A stretch of DNA of 64,000 bases from Calamus simplicifolius (taxonomy: Eukaryota; Streptophyta; Magnoliopsida; Arecales; Arecaceae). Both the position numbers and the translations under genes were made by a program. The stretch spans positions 614,745 to 678,744 of the forward strand of contig UESW01004239.1 of assembly GCA_900491605.1 (NCBI GenBank), given 5' to 3'. How positions within the stretch are numbered: the stretch's first letter is position 1; the number at the start of each line of letters is the position of its first letter. Shown here piece after piece: positions 11,173 to 22,570 of the stretch. The notes under the pieces were generated by a model that had not been told where the DNA came from, did not search any database, and saw only the letters and a program-made list of their open reading frames with translations.

Positions 11173-11761
11173 GTGTTCTGTGTACATAGTGTGTGGCCGT
11201 GTGGGACATTGGTATAAAAATATATTTTTATATGCTATTTACAGTGGTACAGTGGTTTTATCCTGAAATTGTATATTCTTGATATACTATATATGGCAAT
11301 TGCTTCCAAAATTTATTTCGAGCATATGATGCATGTTTTGATAACATGGTAAAATGTATCTGAAATATGGAAGCTTGGCAGATGTTTATTGTGGAAAAAT
11401 TTAGTTTATAAAAGCATAAAGTGATTATATTACATTATAGTTAGCTTACTTATTGAGTGTGAGCTCATTTAAATCTCACAATGTTTTTCAGAGCCACAGA
11501 ACTGAAGATGGGGATATGGGGTAGTTGAAGCAGCTATCAGAGTGGCTTAAATCCAGTACTTTGTTGTGACCCCATTGAGTTATGTATTTTGGCATGTAGC
11601 CTAAAACATATGTTTATGGTTTGTATTAAGAACCATTTAAATTGGACGAAATATAATTATTACCCCTTCTTGTATTAAATGTTATATTTCAGAACGCCTT
11701 GCATGCCTGGCATGCGACGGGTTGCCACCTCTATATCCAATATAGGATCTGAGATGTGACA

Positions 11762-12028
11762 AGTACATTAAGCAATTGGCAGTGTCGATGAGGCCGAGGG
11801 CGGTGTAGATGAAGGCGATCTTTGTGGCAGGAGGAGGGGTGGTGGGCGTGGCTGGAGGAGGGGGGAGGTAAGGATGGGAAAGACGGCTGAGAGGGTAAGG
11901 GTCTGTATCCACAGGCTGCTGCCACCCTGGTCGTAGTAGAATTTGCCAAGGAGGGTGCCGATGGATTGGCCGCGGAGGAGGAGGATGTTAAGCCCCACCA
12001 TGAGCCACCAAGTCCAAGGTCTTGGCAT
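11762..12028 (-). pseudogene. PUP-D: 5' fragment of a purine permease gene, cut by E2
   Basis: Purine permeases are plant membrane transporters of the drug/metabolite superfamily that move adenine, cytokinins and related bases. From ATG at 12028 the minus strand reads WWLMVGLNILLL, then GTLLGKFYYDQGGSSLW (TM1 and the conserved loop) and a Pro-rich stretch. After a frameshift it continues KIAFIYTALGLIDTANCLMYL (TM3) and is cut exactly at the end of E2. It is a more diverged relative of the three copies to the right and lies head-to-tail with them. A 5' exon like those of the other copies was not found. Confidence 0.8.
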
Positions 12029-12332
12029 GGAGGGGAGAGGGGGAGGGGGAAGGGAAGTGCCAGTTAGTGGAAGTTGGATTTCTTAGTTGGCTTGGGAATC
12101 ACTTGGGCTCTTGCGCCGGGGAGAAGCCATGAACGAAATGGAGCTGGGATCGGTTGGAGTAATGGTGAGATATGCGGTGAAATCTTCAATCCATTTGCTG
12201 GCTTTTAATAGAGCATAGGACTGTTTTATTGTAGCAAGTTTTGTACTCATCTGATAATGGACTCCTTTTGGAAGCACTAGAGTGATTGGAATAACATGTA
12301 TGGGTTCATATACTGTATATATAGTTTGATTA

Positions 12333-12401
<69 letters not shown>

Positions 12402-12976
12402 TGGATAGTTTGATTATGAAAATATATATATAAGTGAAAAATATCCCTGAGTTATCTCAAAATATCCTACAATTTTATGATATTTTTCATGGAAAAGACA
12501 AGCAATTTGAGAAACACAAATCGTAGCAAGAAAACATGAGATTTGTTATTATAACTTGATATAAACGTCATGAGGGGATTATTGGATTATTTTATTTTAT
12601 GATAACATAGACTACGCAAAGGTAGGACACCTTTAAAATTTTTTGGCAATTCTTGTCTTAGCTAATTTGGATTTGCTGTCATGGTTAGATCCTATTCGAA
12701 CTCTGGAGGATTCTCTAAACTTTTTTATTTGTTTCCTTCTTGCATAGTTATATTATGATGTTGTCAAGTTGTCGAGCATGAATTTTTAATGGTCTTAATC
12801 ATTATTTAGTTATTATAAATTTGTTAGCGAGAATATTTTTTGCCATTAAAATTTTTATGATCCATAAATGAAATGATTTGATGAGTGCGATAGTCACAGG
12901 TGTTGCACCCCAAAGAGTGGCTTCCAGGGCCACATTAAATGTATTATGGTTTATTGGCATTCAACATGGAAGCTAT
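12029..12976. other. Non-coding spacer between PUP-D and repeat unit U1
   Basis: A/T-rich DNA with no credible gene. The open frame at 12083-12277 (minus) has no recognisable domain. An (AT)n microsatellite lies in the middle. Short copies of tagtttgattatgaa flank the microsatellite on both sides. Confidence 0.6.
12337..12401. repeat. (AT)n microsatellite
   Basis: About 32 uninterrupted AT units. It can form hairpins and is likely length-polymorphic. Confidence 0.97.
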
Positions 12977-13551
12977 GGTAAAGAAATGTGGATATGCTAT
13001 ATGGTTAAAAATTATATACCATGATATCAAAAAATAATATTAGCAGGCACATGCATGCATGCACATGTGTACATTACAAGACATACATGCAAGCGTGTGT
13101 GGTCTTAGAGAGTTGGAGAAAGTTAACTCTAGGTTGGTTCATTATTACCGAAACCTAAACCTAAATTTTAGACATGGATCAATATCACATTCCCAGATCT
13201 TATTAATGTGCTGTTCAGTTAGTGCAATGAGCTTTGTTGAATAATAAGGCTAAGCAATACATGAATGATGCCAAGTAAAGAACCAACACTCTTTCCTCCA
13301 ATATTTTAATCTCTTTCAAGTTCTTAAGTTAGTTAACAATTAGTCTCATGACACAAATAACGGTATCATATATCTTTCTTTTGAGAGAATTCATATAAAT
13401 CTTGTTTGAAATACATATATTGCTGACTGATATGAATGAAGGATAGGAAGACAACCAACTCACACCCTAAAAGAAGATGACGGTTAAAGAAGTGTGATTG
13501 TGATCACAAGACATAGGTCACTTCTAGTCCAAGTTGTGACCTATTTTTCCA

Positions 13552-14652
13552 TCAAGGGATAGAAACACCAAACCCACCCTTGGTGTCACTTCTAATGGCC
13601 TTTTTGGCCTTATTGTCATCAAGATAGTGTTGATAGATATAAGAAATGAACCCCCAGATGGCAATCAACATAGCCATAACCTTCACTCCTTCCATCTTAT
13701 CATGAAAAAAGATGACAGCAAAGATTGGCACCACTGGTAGACCTAGGGTGCTAATCATATTAGAGAACAGAGAGGACACCATAAAGACTAGACCCACTAT
13801 CCCCACAGCGGCCACCTGCCAAGCCACTGCAATCCAAACCAGTGTCATCACATATGACACCCTCCCCTTCTCAAACCCTTCCATCTCCTCTTGTAGCCCC
13901 CTCCACTCTCCACTAGCAAACAGCCCTACCACAGATGCCATGGATGCCACAAATTGGGTATAAAACAACATTTTTAGTACAACTGAGAATGTCTCGCTCT
14001 TCAAAACCTTTTGGAAGGTGAGCTGCATCAGAGAGAGGATTAGTGAATAGGTGGCTGATGCTCCAAGCGTCAACACAAATCCTAATGGATACTTCCCTTT
14101 AGAGACATCTGTGGAGTCCTCTGAATCGGATTGGATCCCCAAGAGAGCAGCAGAGAATGTTAAGAGTATGATAGAGTTGAAGATGAGGGGAGTGAACTTT
14201 TGTGCATTAAGAAAGTAAGCAAAGACTGCATTGAAAGCCAATTGAGTAGCACATATGAGGGAGTAGGTCGAGACAGGAAGGTATAAGAGGCCATAGGAGT
14301 ACATTAAGTTGTCCCCTGCTATGATAAGGCCTAAAGAGATGTATATGAATGCAAGTTTAGTGATGGGGGGACGGGCAAAGGAGGTGGTGGAAGGGGTGAA
14401 GGGAAGAGAAGAAGTGGAAGCAAGAGGATCGAAAAGCCTGCAGATTGGACAAGTGTGGCCATCCATTTGCTGTTGCCACCTTCATTGTAGTAGAACCTCC
14501 CTAGAAGGGTGGCCACGGTTTGACCAACAAGGATGAAGAAGATATTGAAGGCCACCATGAGCCACCATCTCCAATGTTTAAACACGACGATGGTTTAAGT
14601 GGCTGGTTGCTGGTGATTGCATCTTTATGGAGGTTTGGCTGTTCTTGAGCTC
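13552..14652 (-). pseudogene. PUP-A exon 2: purine permease, two frameshifts
   Basis: This exon carries almost the whole transporter. The acceptor AG lies at 14654-14653 and the exon opens with GAQEQPNLHKD, completing a Gly codon split with exon 1. TM segments follow with the family motifs KLAFIYISLGLIIAGDNLMYSYG, VSTYSLICATQLAFNAVFAYF and, near the end, MAMLIAIWGFISYIYQHYL. It ends GVSIP-stop at 13552. Compared with the B and C copies, one base is missing near 14587 (this also destroys the internal ATG) and one near 14398 in the Pro/Ser loop. The two losses do not restore the frame. Either it is a pseudogene or it contains sequence errors. No other stop is seen. Confidence 0.85.
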
Positions 14653-15640
14653 CTTGAATTGCAAATAATACATGCAAAAGAGTGCCATCAGTCAGCATTG
14701 TAACACTAAGTCTAGCCCATATGAGAATGAATAGTGTAAAACATGAATGGTATATTTGCAACTAATCATACTGCAGACTAGAAATGCTTATTTGAAAACT
14801 AATTCATTGCACCATTTAGAGCTGCTTCATCTCACTTCATTCTGAAGATTGGAAATGCCAATAAAATGATAGCAAATGCTTCAATAAAAGCTATTAATTA
14901 TGCTGGGAGAAGCATGCAGAAAAATGACAATAAAATTGACAATTGAAACAATTTACAGAGCGGCTAACCTCTTCACACATAATTTTAAGTTAAATTTGAA
15001 CTAAGATATAAAACATGGCTGTCCCAAGTGTGAGGATTATTGGGAAGAAAAACTTGTAATTGCTGAGTTTGAAATCCTTGATAATCTAATGAAATAAGAT
15101 TCTAAATTTCATGTCTCAAATTACTAATCGAAATGCATAATAATTTATGGTTAAACCACATGGTGCTAGAAAGAGCACTTCTTCAAAAGAAAGCATTAAC
15201 ATAATAATATAAAATTTATGGGACCTCTATGGCTCCATCAGAGCGTTATTAAAATTAACTTTAACAATTCTTCACGAGAGTGTCGGAAGATTTTAAAGAA
15301 TTTAGAATAGTTATTTTTCATGACTATTGATAAAATTTATTCATTAGACTGTTATATTAAGTTCTGAAAATTGACACATCTAACTCAAGTTGATGCAATT
15401 TTCTATTTGCAAATTTGTATAATCTAAAATTTATGCTGTAGAGCCAATCAAATGCTAAATCAAGTAGCAACCAAGCTATTAGATGTATGTTTTAAACTAC
15501 CAACTACATAGGTAATATATACCTTGATCTCCTATATCCCAAGATAATGGAAGCAATAATCATCCATGTCAAATAAGCTGTCTATTTTCAGTCAATTGGA
15601 CACATAAAGAAAAATCTATGTGACTGAGCTGCATATCAGA

Positions 15641-15646
15641 GAGGGA

Positions 15647-15678
<32 letters not shown>
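15641..15678. repeat. (GA)n microsatellite in PUP-A intron
   Basis: Uninterrupted GA units; in U2 and U3 this run is reduced to a few bases. Confidence 0.95.
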
Positions 15679-15682
<4 letters not shown>

Positions 15683-16205
15683 CCGCTCTTACAAAATAAG
15701 ATTAGTGACAAAAATAAGTAAAATAAAATTAATTCTCAAAAGTTGAAGCTTTAAAAGTTAGTGTTTGATTTGATTTTTTGTCGTCATGTGACTGTAGTTG
15801 GCCATATCCTAGTCTCATCTACGTGTTTGACCACATATGTTTGGCATAACCACCACGTGAGTTGTCCATATCCAACTTCGTTTTGCAGTAATTCCATCAA
15901 ACCCACAGGCGAACGCAAACTCTCTCCTCTGCTGACGTCCAGAACCAAAACCCAAACTCTCTCGCCTTGAACTTTGGACTCCCAACTCTAGGAGCTCAAG
16001 ACCCTATGCCAACTCCATGAACTTCTCACACGTATGAGCAACCAAATGGATCTAATATTGGATGCCAGAGACAATCAGACATACTAAAAGGCACACTCAA
16101 TGGTTCTTTAGATGATCCAACGCACTCTCGGGCCAAGAACGATAAAAGATCAGGAAGCACCACTGTGTGTGGTTTAAATAGCTATGATGGATATATATAT
16201 AATAA

Positions 16206-16227
16206 AGAGAGAGAGAGAGAGAGAGAG
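16206..16227. repeat. (GA)n microsatellite beside PUP-A exon 1 donor
   Basis: A GA run just inside the intron. It is conserved at 31132-31152 and 43183-43210 in the other copies with different lengths. Confidence 0.95.
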
Positions 16228-16234
16228 TACTAAC

Positions 16235-16271
16235 CTCTGATTTGGAGTTGGATTTCTCCGGCATCTCCCAT
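16235..16271 (-). pseudogene. PUP-A exon 1 (start codon exon)
   Basis: A 37-base first exon: ATG at 16271 encodes MGDAGEIQLQIR plus the first base of a Gly codon. It is followed by the donor GTTAGT at 16234. The peptide matches the short soluble N-terminus typical of monocot permeases, and the split Gly joins exon 2 in phase. The intron is about 1.58 kb. Both exon and donor are conserved in the other two copies. Confidence 0.75.
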
Positions 16272-17015
16272 GTGTGGCAGTGTGGCAGGCTCCCTTACCA
16301 TTTCGTTCGATGGAGGTATAGAGCACCAGAAGGAAAGAGACGGTGGGAACAAGTAGAAGAGAAGAGAAGGTGCCGCAATCGCTGCTGCTTTGTTTAGTGA
16401 GATATTTTTCGTCACGGGTTTGGCCTTTTCGAACGGTGACAAAGGTATCAGGCTTAAACGTATTCATCCACCCTGACAATTCTGCCGCGTGGACGGTGAT
16501 GATTGGGCCAAAAAGTAAAAGCTCTGCACGTCGTGTCTTGACATCGAAACCATCGAGCGGGACCCATCGGCACGCCCGCCAAGCGAGACTATGATAACAC
16601 GAGGAGGACAAATGGAGACGCCGCTGGTCCCTCGCATCGCCTGTGGCCTCGCACATGGGCATCATTTATTTTTGCGAGCGGAGATGGCCTTAAATTGTGC
16701 AAGCGGACCTTGGGATTCGAATGATTGATTGTATCGAATTTTCTTCCATGCACAGCTCATGGTCAGGCTCCACCATAATTGAATAGAAACGTGAGCAAGA
16801 TTGAGAAATAATTGAATGATGCTTGGGGGATAGAAAGTCTGCATCGACTGACTAGAGAAGAAATCTGGGACCACTCCGTTTGGAATCAATTGTATTATAG
16901 GATATTCAATTGAATTCTATTAATTAAATTTAACTGGTGTGTTTGAAATAAATCTTAGAATCCTAGAATTGAATTTTACTTCTTACCAAATCAAAATAAG
17001 TTAAATTTATATAAA
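16272..17015 (-). promoter_or_regulatory. PUP-A upstream (promoter/5' leader) region
   Basis: Sequence upstream of the permease ATG is conserved in U2 and U3 over several hundred bases, including a moderately GC-rich block (16380-16660), then A/T-rich DNA. This suggests 5' leader plus promoter, but no definite TATA box or start site could be fixed. An ORF crossing it (16174-16665) is not conserved as protein. Confidence 0.4.
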
Positions 17016-17942
17016 TTGATGAGGGATAAAATTGTTATTGCGTTAATTTGTGCATACGATAAAAAGATCGAGATCATTTTTAATTTTTAATCAGCCAGCT
17101 GTTATATCTAAAAAATAACAGAGTGGTACACCTTGACGAGTTCGAACTGTTCTCGGATCAAGCTACTATGAGACTAAATCATTCCGAACCATTCTCACGT
17201 TTCGGTGGGACCGAGCTATCTCTTCCTCGGCGAACCAGGTATTCATATACCTCGGCAGAGCTGAGCTATCCTCTTACCTCGGTCAGATCGAGATATTCAT
17301 ATGCCTCGGCAGAGCCAAGCTATCCTCATACCTCGTCCAGACCGAGGTACCCCCGAACCTCGTGGAATCATGCATGAAGAATTCAAATCCATAATAATTC
17401 GGCAAGATTTCAGCCACGTAAGCCCCTAACAACCCTAAGTAAGAAATTAGGCCAATAATATTAGAGGTGGCCTAGAGCCTATAAAATCATCGAATCTCAA
17501 AGCATCAGCTTGCTTTTCTAACCATCGATCCTCTAACTAACCAGATACTAATGCTACCAGCCTCGTAACAAACTGATTCAAATCCGATTCAAATCATGAC
17601 GGTTTCTGATCCCTGTGACACGTCCACACCTGTCATCACCCTACAACCTATAATATCCTTATCCTAAAGCTCTTCAGGTATGCTTATACTCTTACTGAAA
17701 AATTCCATCGAAGCTCAAGCAGAACTCGGACCATTTCTTGATGGACTCTACTGCAAGAGCCTTCTCCCCACATTTGCTTGCTGTGAATTTTCACTGACTT
17801 GGGCGTTAGAGGGTCTTCCGCAAAGGACCACCCTTGATACTCTCTACATGAGGACTATCCTGTAGGTTCTATCCAGATAAGAGATTAGCGTCCAGATTCA
17901 AATTGAACCGTATCCAAGTTGAAAGCGGATATCCGCAACAAC
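17016..17942. mobile_element. Solo-LTR-like insertion, only in U1
   Basis: A 927-bp block absent from the same place in U2 and U3, flanked by a 5-base direct repeat ataaa (17011-17015 and 17943-17947). It contains repeated cctcggcagag-ctgagctatcct motifs and a TATA-like tataaaat (about 17480). It also has gacttgggcgttagagggtcttcc and an end in ccgcaaca. The last two features resemble the Tat-like LTR at 62134-63375. Exact TG/CA ends are not clean, so a deletion between short repeats in the U2/U3 ancestor is the alternative. Confidence 0.55.
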
Positions 17943-19549
17943 ATAAACTTTAAGTATTATTTCTTTAAATAATTCTTTCTTTTTTTAAAGCTTTTATCAA
18001 GCTGATGCTTTACGATTATTAAAAAAATATTAAGATGATCAGAAGTCAACAAGTAGTTAATAGTATACATATTTTTAGTGGTCTAAAATAAGAATTCAAA
18101 CTTACCTCATACAATAAGATATGGTTAAGTTAAAACTTCAAATTAAACTTAAAAATAGATAGCTCAGTCCACCATAAATAAAACACAGAAGAGGAGAGTA
18201 GGTGGGGTATGAAATGTGAAAGGAAAGATGGTAGATGTTGTATATGGTAAAAAGAGTTTTTTAATTATATTTTATTTTAAATTTTATAAATAAGTCCCAT
18301 AAGATGAATTCTAGCTTTTCACGTCACATCAATTTTATTGTAAATTACAAAATTTTGATTTTTCAGCTCTAATTTCAGTGAATTGGCTGAAGTTGAAAGC
18401 ATTCTAAACAACAAAATCGCATAAAAATATCCTTATACTTTAAGTGATTCCAAATGGGTCAGGACATAAAAAACATAATCAGCCGGCTAAAAATGAAATC
18501 TTTCAACATTTTTTCAGGGAAAGAAAATAAGGTGTTATACTTCTGACATTGGGTGCGGCAATATAATGATGAAACGATGATGTAAATTAGTAAATCATTA
18601 CATTGAATACATCTGTAAATCAGTGAATACAAGGGCTTGACATTGCTTTGAAAACTGAATATACCTTGAGGAAGAAGCGTGAAGAAAAGTCTGTGCACTT
18701 GTTTATACCGCTACCACCACTTGATATGGGGAATAAACACACTGATAACATCACTTAAAAAGATGCAAAGCAGTAAAAAGCATTGAAACAGATTGTGTCA
18801 TGGCAAGATACGCCATCTTGCAACAAGAGACCTGAACGCGATTGTTGTATTCAAATAGCCAATATACAACTGCATCAAGATTTGCCACTTAATCTTGATG
18901 TCATAGTCAACCCAGTCACTCTGCATGCAGCATGCACAAGTATAACCAATGCAAGCCAGGGTATAATCCATAAGAATCCATGGATATTGAGTCAGAAACT
19001 CTGAAGCATCAAGCTTTCATGACTACTAGCAAAATAAGGGCACTTCCACCTGGAAGGCTGTGAGGGCTACGAATTAAGACCAGCAGCATTGGCACATTAA
19101 AACACATCAATACAACAATTCACCAAGAGGTCTTGACCAGAAGCATCTATAGTTCATAATGCTGTTGCTGCTGGCAGAGATCAAAAATATTTGTCATCAG
19201 TGGTCCATAAAAGCAAACAATTAATTGACTCTCTTAAACAGCATTAAAGAAATAGAGGAGTTTGCCAAAAACCTAAAAGCTTGATTCTAGTCCAACATAC
19301 AATTCTTCGCAAGATTCTTTGGATGCTCAATTATGAATAGAGAAAAGGGGAACTCTTTTTACAAGCTCCAGAGAATCTTTACTTCGAATCATAAAGTCTG
19401 GGGACTGGTTTAGCTGCCACAACCATAACCTCTAGCAAATACTGCCCCTTCCTTGACAAGTATATGTGCGTCACAGATCAAATGATAGGACAAGCTGATT
19501 CCAACAACTCCTTACTGATGAATTGGCAATCTCACACTTTGGACTGGCA
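17943..19549. other. Intergenic region and RABH 3' UTR-like DNA of U1
   Basis: A/T-rich sequence conserved in U2 and U3 up to the LINE insertion point (18566/18567). From 18567 on it is conserved in U3 only and lies downstream of the minus-strand RABH fragment, so it may include its 3' UTR. No protein-coding gene was recognised. Confidence 0.5.
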
Positions 19550-19920
19550 TCACCAACTGCAACCTCCAGATTGCTACTGTGATTGGGATGCACTTGTAGT
19601 GGTTGTCTTGAGGTTCACATCAACCAAATCTTCCTGTTTTGCTGAGGAAAGATTCTCCATACCTGGCAATACAAAAAGGATTTGCCACCACAGATTCCTC
19701 TTATCTGTTTCTAAGCCAAAATGTATAGTTCTAGGTTGTGGCATACTATAATGTCTGTGCCAAAAATTCTTTCCATGGCAATACTTTAATGAAAGAGAAC
19801 CAAGAGAATTTTTAACTAGGAGAGAGAACCTTGATATTGAAGCCAGCTTTGGCACTTGTTCCTATAAACATAACACCAAGCACCTGGGCTTTAGCCTCTC
19901 CTTCCTCTATTGAGACTTGC
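19550..19920 (-). pseudogene. RABH-like GTPase 3' exons in U1 (dead fragment)
   Basis: RABH (RAB6-type) GTPases control Golgi vesicle traffic. Two 3' exons remain. The upper exon (19830-19920) has intact splice sites and reads QVSIEEGEAKA, then MFIGTSAKAGFNIK. The G5 motif has Gly where RABs have Glu. The last exon reads PGMENLSSAKQEDLVDVNLK, but a TAG replaces a Gln codon before the tail. The C-terminal Cys-Ser-Cys prenylation signal has become Cys-Ser-Trp. The segment coding ALFRKIAA and the acceptor site has been replaced by unrelated DNA. No other exons are present in U1. Confidence 0.85.
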
Positions 19921-20434
19921 CTGTTGCAATCAACATTCCAAAATGCAACTATTAAACCATGAGTAGCTCATAGGCAGTCATTGCTAGTCACAAAATAAGA
20001 ATGTATGAGAGGCAATGTGCAAGACAAGGCCAGAGAAGGCCTAGTAAGGTTTGACGCTAAAATCTATGTTGAATATTCTTCTCCTTTTAAAAAAAGGGGA
20101 GAAAAGAGAGTGGAAACTAAGCCAAGTACCTAACTTGGAAGGAAGTCGTAAGAAAGAACTTGAAAAGCGTACACACCATAGGTAGCCCTTAATTGAAATG
20201 ACTTGTAAATGAGGATCTATATATAATATCTAGTTGGTAGTTCTTGATGATTGTGGTCATAGATTCAATATAAACTGTTATGATTCGGAATAGAAAACGT
20301 GCTTTGTAAAAGGCTATATATACATATTATCCATCACAAACATGGGACATGATCCCTTGCAAAATGGATTAAAAGAAGGTGACAAATACCAAATAGCAGC
20401 ACAAAAAACGCAATGATACCCAGATGCCTATTTC

Positions 20435-22570
20435 TTAATAGTGGATATATCATTAGTCCCCATGTTCTTTCGATTTGGAAGCTGTTTTGTAGAAATATTC
20501 AGGATTTCTGTTTGCTAAGTCCTGAAAAATAGACCAAACACTGCTAAACAAGAATTTTTTTTTAATAAAAAATTCTTGTATCTCTGATACTTGCCACATG
20601 TATGCCATAGCCGGTTAATTCCATCACTTTCTCTAAGTAGTTTACATACTTTTTCTTCTCTGCACTGCCGATAAATGAAAAATATTGGATGGTAGATGAT
20701 TTAAGCCCAACAGGACTTATCGATCATTTGAATCCTTTTGTTCCTTTTTAGCTTCCAGCCTTTCATGTTAAGTACACTCTTTTCTCACTGCAAGGCAGGC
20801 TGACTTAGCTGGCATTCATTTTAGGGATTTCTAGCATGGAGTATTGTGCCAATATCCTCCCAAGTATTTTCTAGCATTCTTTCATATATTCATTATCGTG
20901 GTTTCTCAATCGATCAGGAAAGCATGCAATCGTGTAATTTTTTCTCAAAAATGCTGGAAAGTAAACATAGTCCTGAAGAATGTTTTTGTTCTTCTTCATT
21001 CTTGGTGTCATACTGTCATATCATCTCTAACAAATCATAACGATCCTTTCGTCCCTTCTAAATTGTTTGATCTCTCTTCTTCCTAATTGCAATGATACCA
21101 TCTCCTCTGCTGTGTCTCTACTTTGGCTGCTGAGGTCACTCTTTTTAAACTTTGGTTTTCTTCATGGTAGTGAAGTTTGTGGAGCTCTGTTCTTTTTTTA
21201 AAAAGGAGGAGGATACAATTTTAGTTTTAATTAGGACAGCTAGAAGCTTATGCAAGGGTTAATGCTCTTCGATTCATGAAGACAAATGCCTCTCTTGCTT
21301 TTCCATCTTAAAAAAAAAAAAAAAAAGGCATTAAGGCAACTGCTGACACCTTGTTAAGTTAATCTAACAACACAACTTGAGTTATAATTCATTGTATGTC
21401 CAATTGATTACACTAGGCTACAAACAAACCTCATCATTCATAAACAACTTGTGCTTGGTGGCTTTTTTGAGCCTGGTTCAGCTAGGAAATGAGTAAAAGC
21501 CAAACATTTTTTTTAAAAAAAAGAATTCACTAAAAAACTAATTCAACTTAAGCACCTACGTAGGCAAAAATATAGGAGCAATAAAACACTTGTTCAAGCT
21601 TGGTTTATATAACAAATAATCCAACCTTATGCAAGATTAAGTTTTACTCAGGCTCAAATTATTTATCCTTTTTATAGAACAAGCAAGGCCTGCTTCTTTA
21701 TAATTCTAATTATATTTTCAAGCTATGCTTATATGGTTGATAGAAAATTTGATGTAAAATTTAAAAGTAACGCGCGAGCGCATCGCGTCTCCATTTGCTT
21801 GACCCGAAACCCGTCATTTTTCGGAGGCGGTTAATAGTTGTGATCCCGAAACGCAAAGCAAAAGCGCCTCCTCCTCAGCCTCTGATAACTCCTTCGCATT
21901 CCAGGGGCATACGATCTCGGTGGTCGCTATCTCTTTCGCGTTCATCCAACTCCGGCCTCGATCAATACCGCTCGATCGGTGGAGGGGAGGCTTTTGGCCC
22001 TCTGTCGTGCGCTTTCGAGTTCTCTGAAAGGTATCAATCGCTGCCCTCGCCTCGCTTCTTGGATCCAATTTCGTCTTCTAGTCGTCGATCGATTTTTTTC
22101 TTCTTCTTTCGTTCACATTTTCGCCGGTTGTCGATCGATTCTTTATGGATTCCTCTGTGTATTAAGGTTTTCATGATGGAAATCCGGTGGTCATCTTCTC
22201 TCAACTGGTATATGATTTCCAATAGCTGATTTCTTCTTGGTTTTTGTTTCATTTTAATTGATGAATTGGTTCGTACTAATTGGTTAATATTGCTATCATA
22301 TTTTTTGGATTCCCTCTGGATCTATGGATTTGAAGAAAGAAGGTTACCTGTTCTTCTTGTTAGTTTCCAATAATTTGATGTGATTTCTGTTGTGTGTTAC
22401 CTGTTCTAGATCAAGAGAACAATCGGATCTCTTCTTGGTTTATCAATTCACAAAGTTAGTTATGGATTTCTTGTTTAATTGTTCTCATGCTCCAATTTGT
22501 GCTGTGAGATCCTAATTGCATTTTTCCATTTCTTTTTGAGATTTTTATCTGAACTGTTGATCTTTTTGCT
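20435..22570 (+). other. J1: 2.1-kb segment with GC-rich promoter/5'-leader-like end
   Basis: Homology with U3 ends at about 20434, and from there J1 matches only J2 in U2 (37801-39938). The first 1.3 kb is A/T-rich. From 21770 it becomes CpG-rich (acgcgcgagcgcatcgcg) with a pyrimidine-rich leader, a possible donor ctgaaag/gtatca near 22028 and intron-like T-rich DNA after it. It ends at gctggtaag, where U2 begins. It looks like the 5' end of an unknown plus-strand gene cut off by the duplication. The 144-codon frame at 21795-22229 has no recognised domain. Confidence 0.5.

Larger units (their letters stand above)
6466..11761 (+). mobile_element. E2: 5'-truncated Ty3/gypsy chromovirus-like element (Tekay/Del-like)
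   Basis: The visible part holds pol from the linker before RT, through RT, RNase H, integrase and a C-terminal chromodomain-like region, then a polypurine tract and a full 3' LTR (9419-11761). The left part (5' LTR, gag, protease) is separated by the E1 insertion and lies off the window. The right LTR end joins a purine permease fragment at 11762, so E2 inserted into a host gene. The 5-base target would be agtac or overlap it, but its partner is outside. Pol carries one frameshift and two stops, so it is inactive. Confidence 0.92.
9419..11761 (+). repeat. E2 3' LTR (2343 bp)
   Basis: The LTR runs from tgtgagcccc to gatgtgaca, next to the polypurine tract on the left and permease sequence on the right. 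A TATA box (tataaat, 9578-9584) sits in a GC-rich block (about 9420-10210). The remainder is A/T-rich with a tandem repeat at about 10915-11170. Several long overlapping frames on both strands in the GC-rich block are Pro/Arg/Gly-rich composition artefacts. Confidence 0.88.
14653..16234 (-). other. PUP-A intron
   Basis: The 1582-bp intron runs between donor GTTAGTAC and acceptor TTCAAG. It is A/T-rich and contains two (GA)n runs (15649-15678 and 16206-16227). The same intron with similar sequence is present in U2 and U3. No coding potential was seen. Confidence 0.7.
12977..22570. repeat. Tandem unit U1 (PUP-A, solo LTR, RABH 3' exons, J1)
   Basis: The first of three direct copies. Homology to U2 and U3 begins at ggtaa(a/g)gaaatgtggatatgct (12977, 22571, 39939). 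It continues through the permease, its intron and upstream region, and the RABH 3' exons up to about 20434. U1 is the only copy without the LINE, so it shows the empty site (18566/18567). It is the only one with the 927-bp insertion at 17016. Confidence 0.9.

Noticed and set aside
10900..11187. Small ORFs on both strands in the E2 LTR direct repeats
   Set aside because: Products of the repeat sequence itself (Tyr/Gly/Pro-rich), not genes.
16174..16665. 163-codon ORF across PUP-A exon 1 (minus)
   Set aside because: It overlaps exon 1 and the GA repeat, and the frame is not conserved as protein in U2 and U3; the short exon 1 plus donor explains the conserved part.
20844..21086. 80-codon ORF also present at 38210-38452
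   Set aside because: Identical only because J1 and J2 are recent duplicates; low-complexity, A/T-rich, no domain.
21795..22229. 144-codon ORF kept in J1 and J2
   Set aside because: The two copies are too recent for conservation to mean selection; the sequence looks like a 5' leader with an intron, and no domain is recognised.
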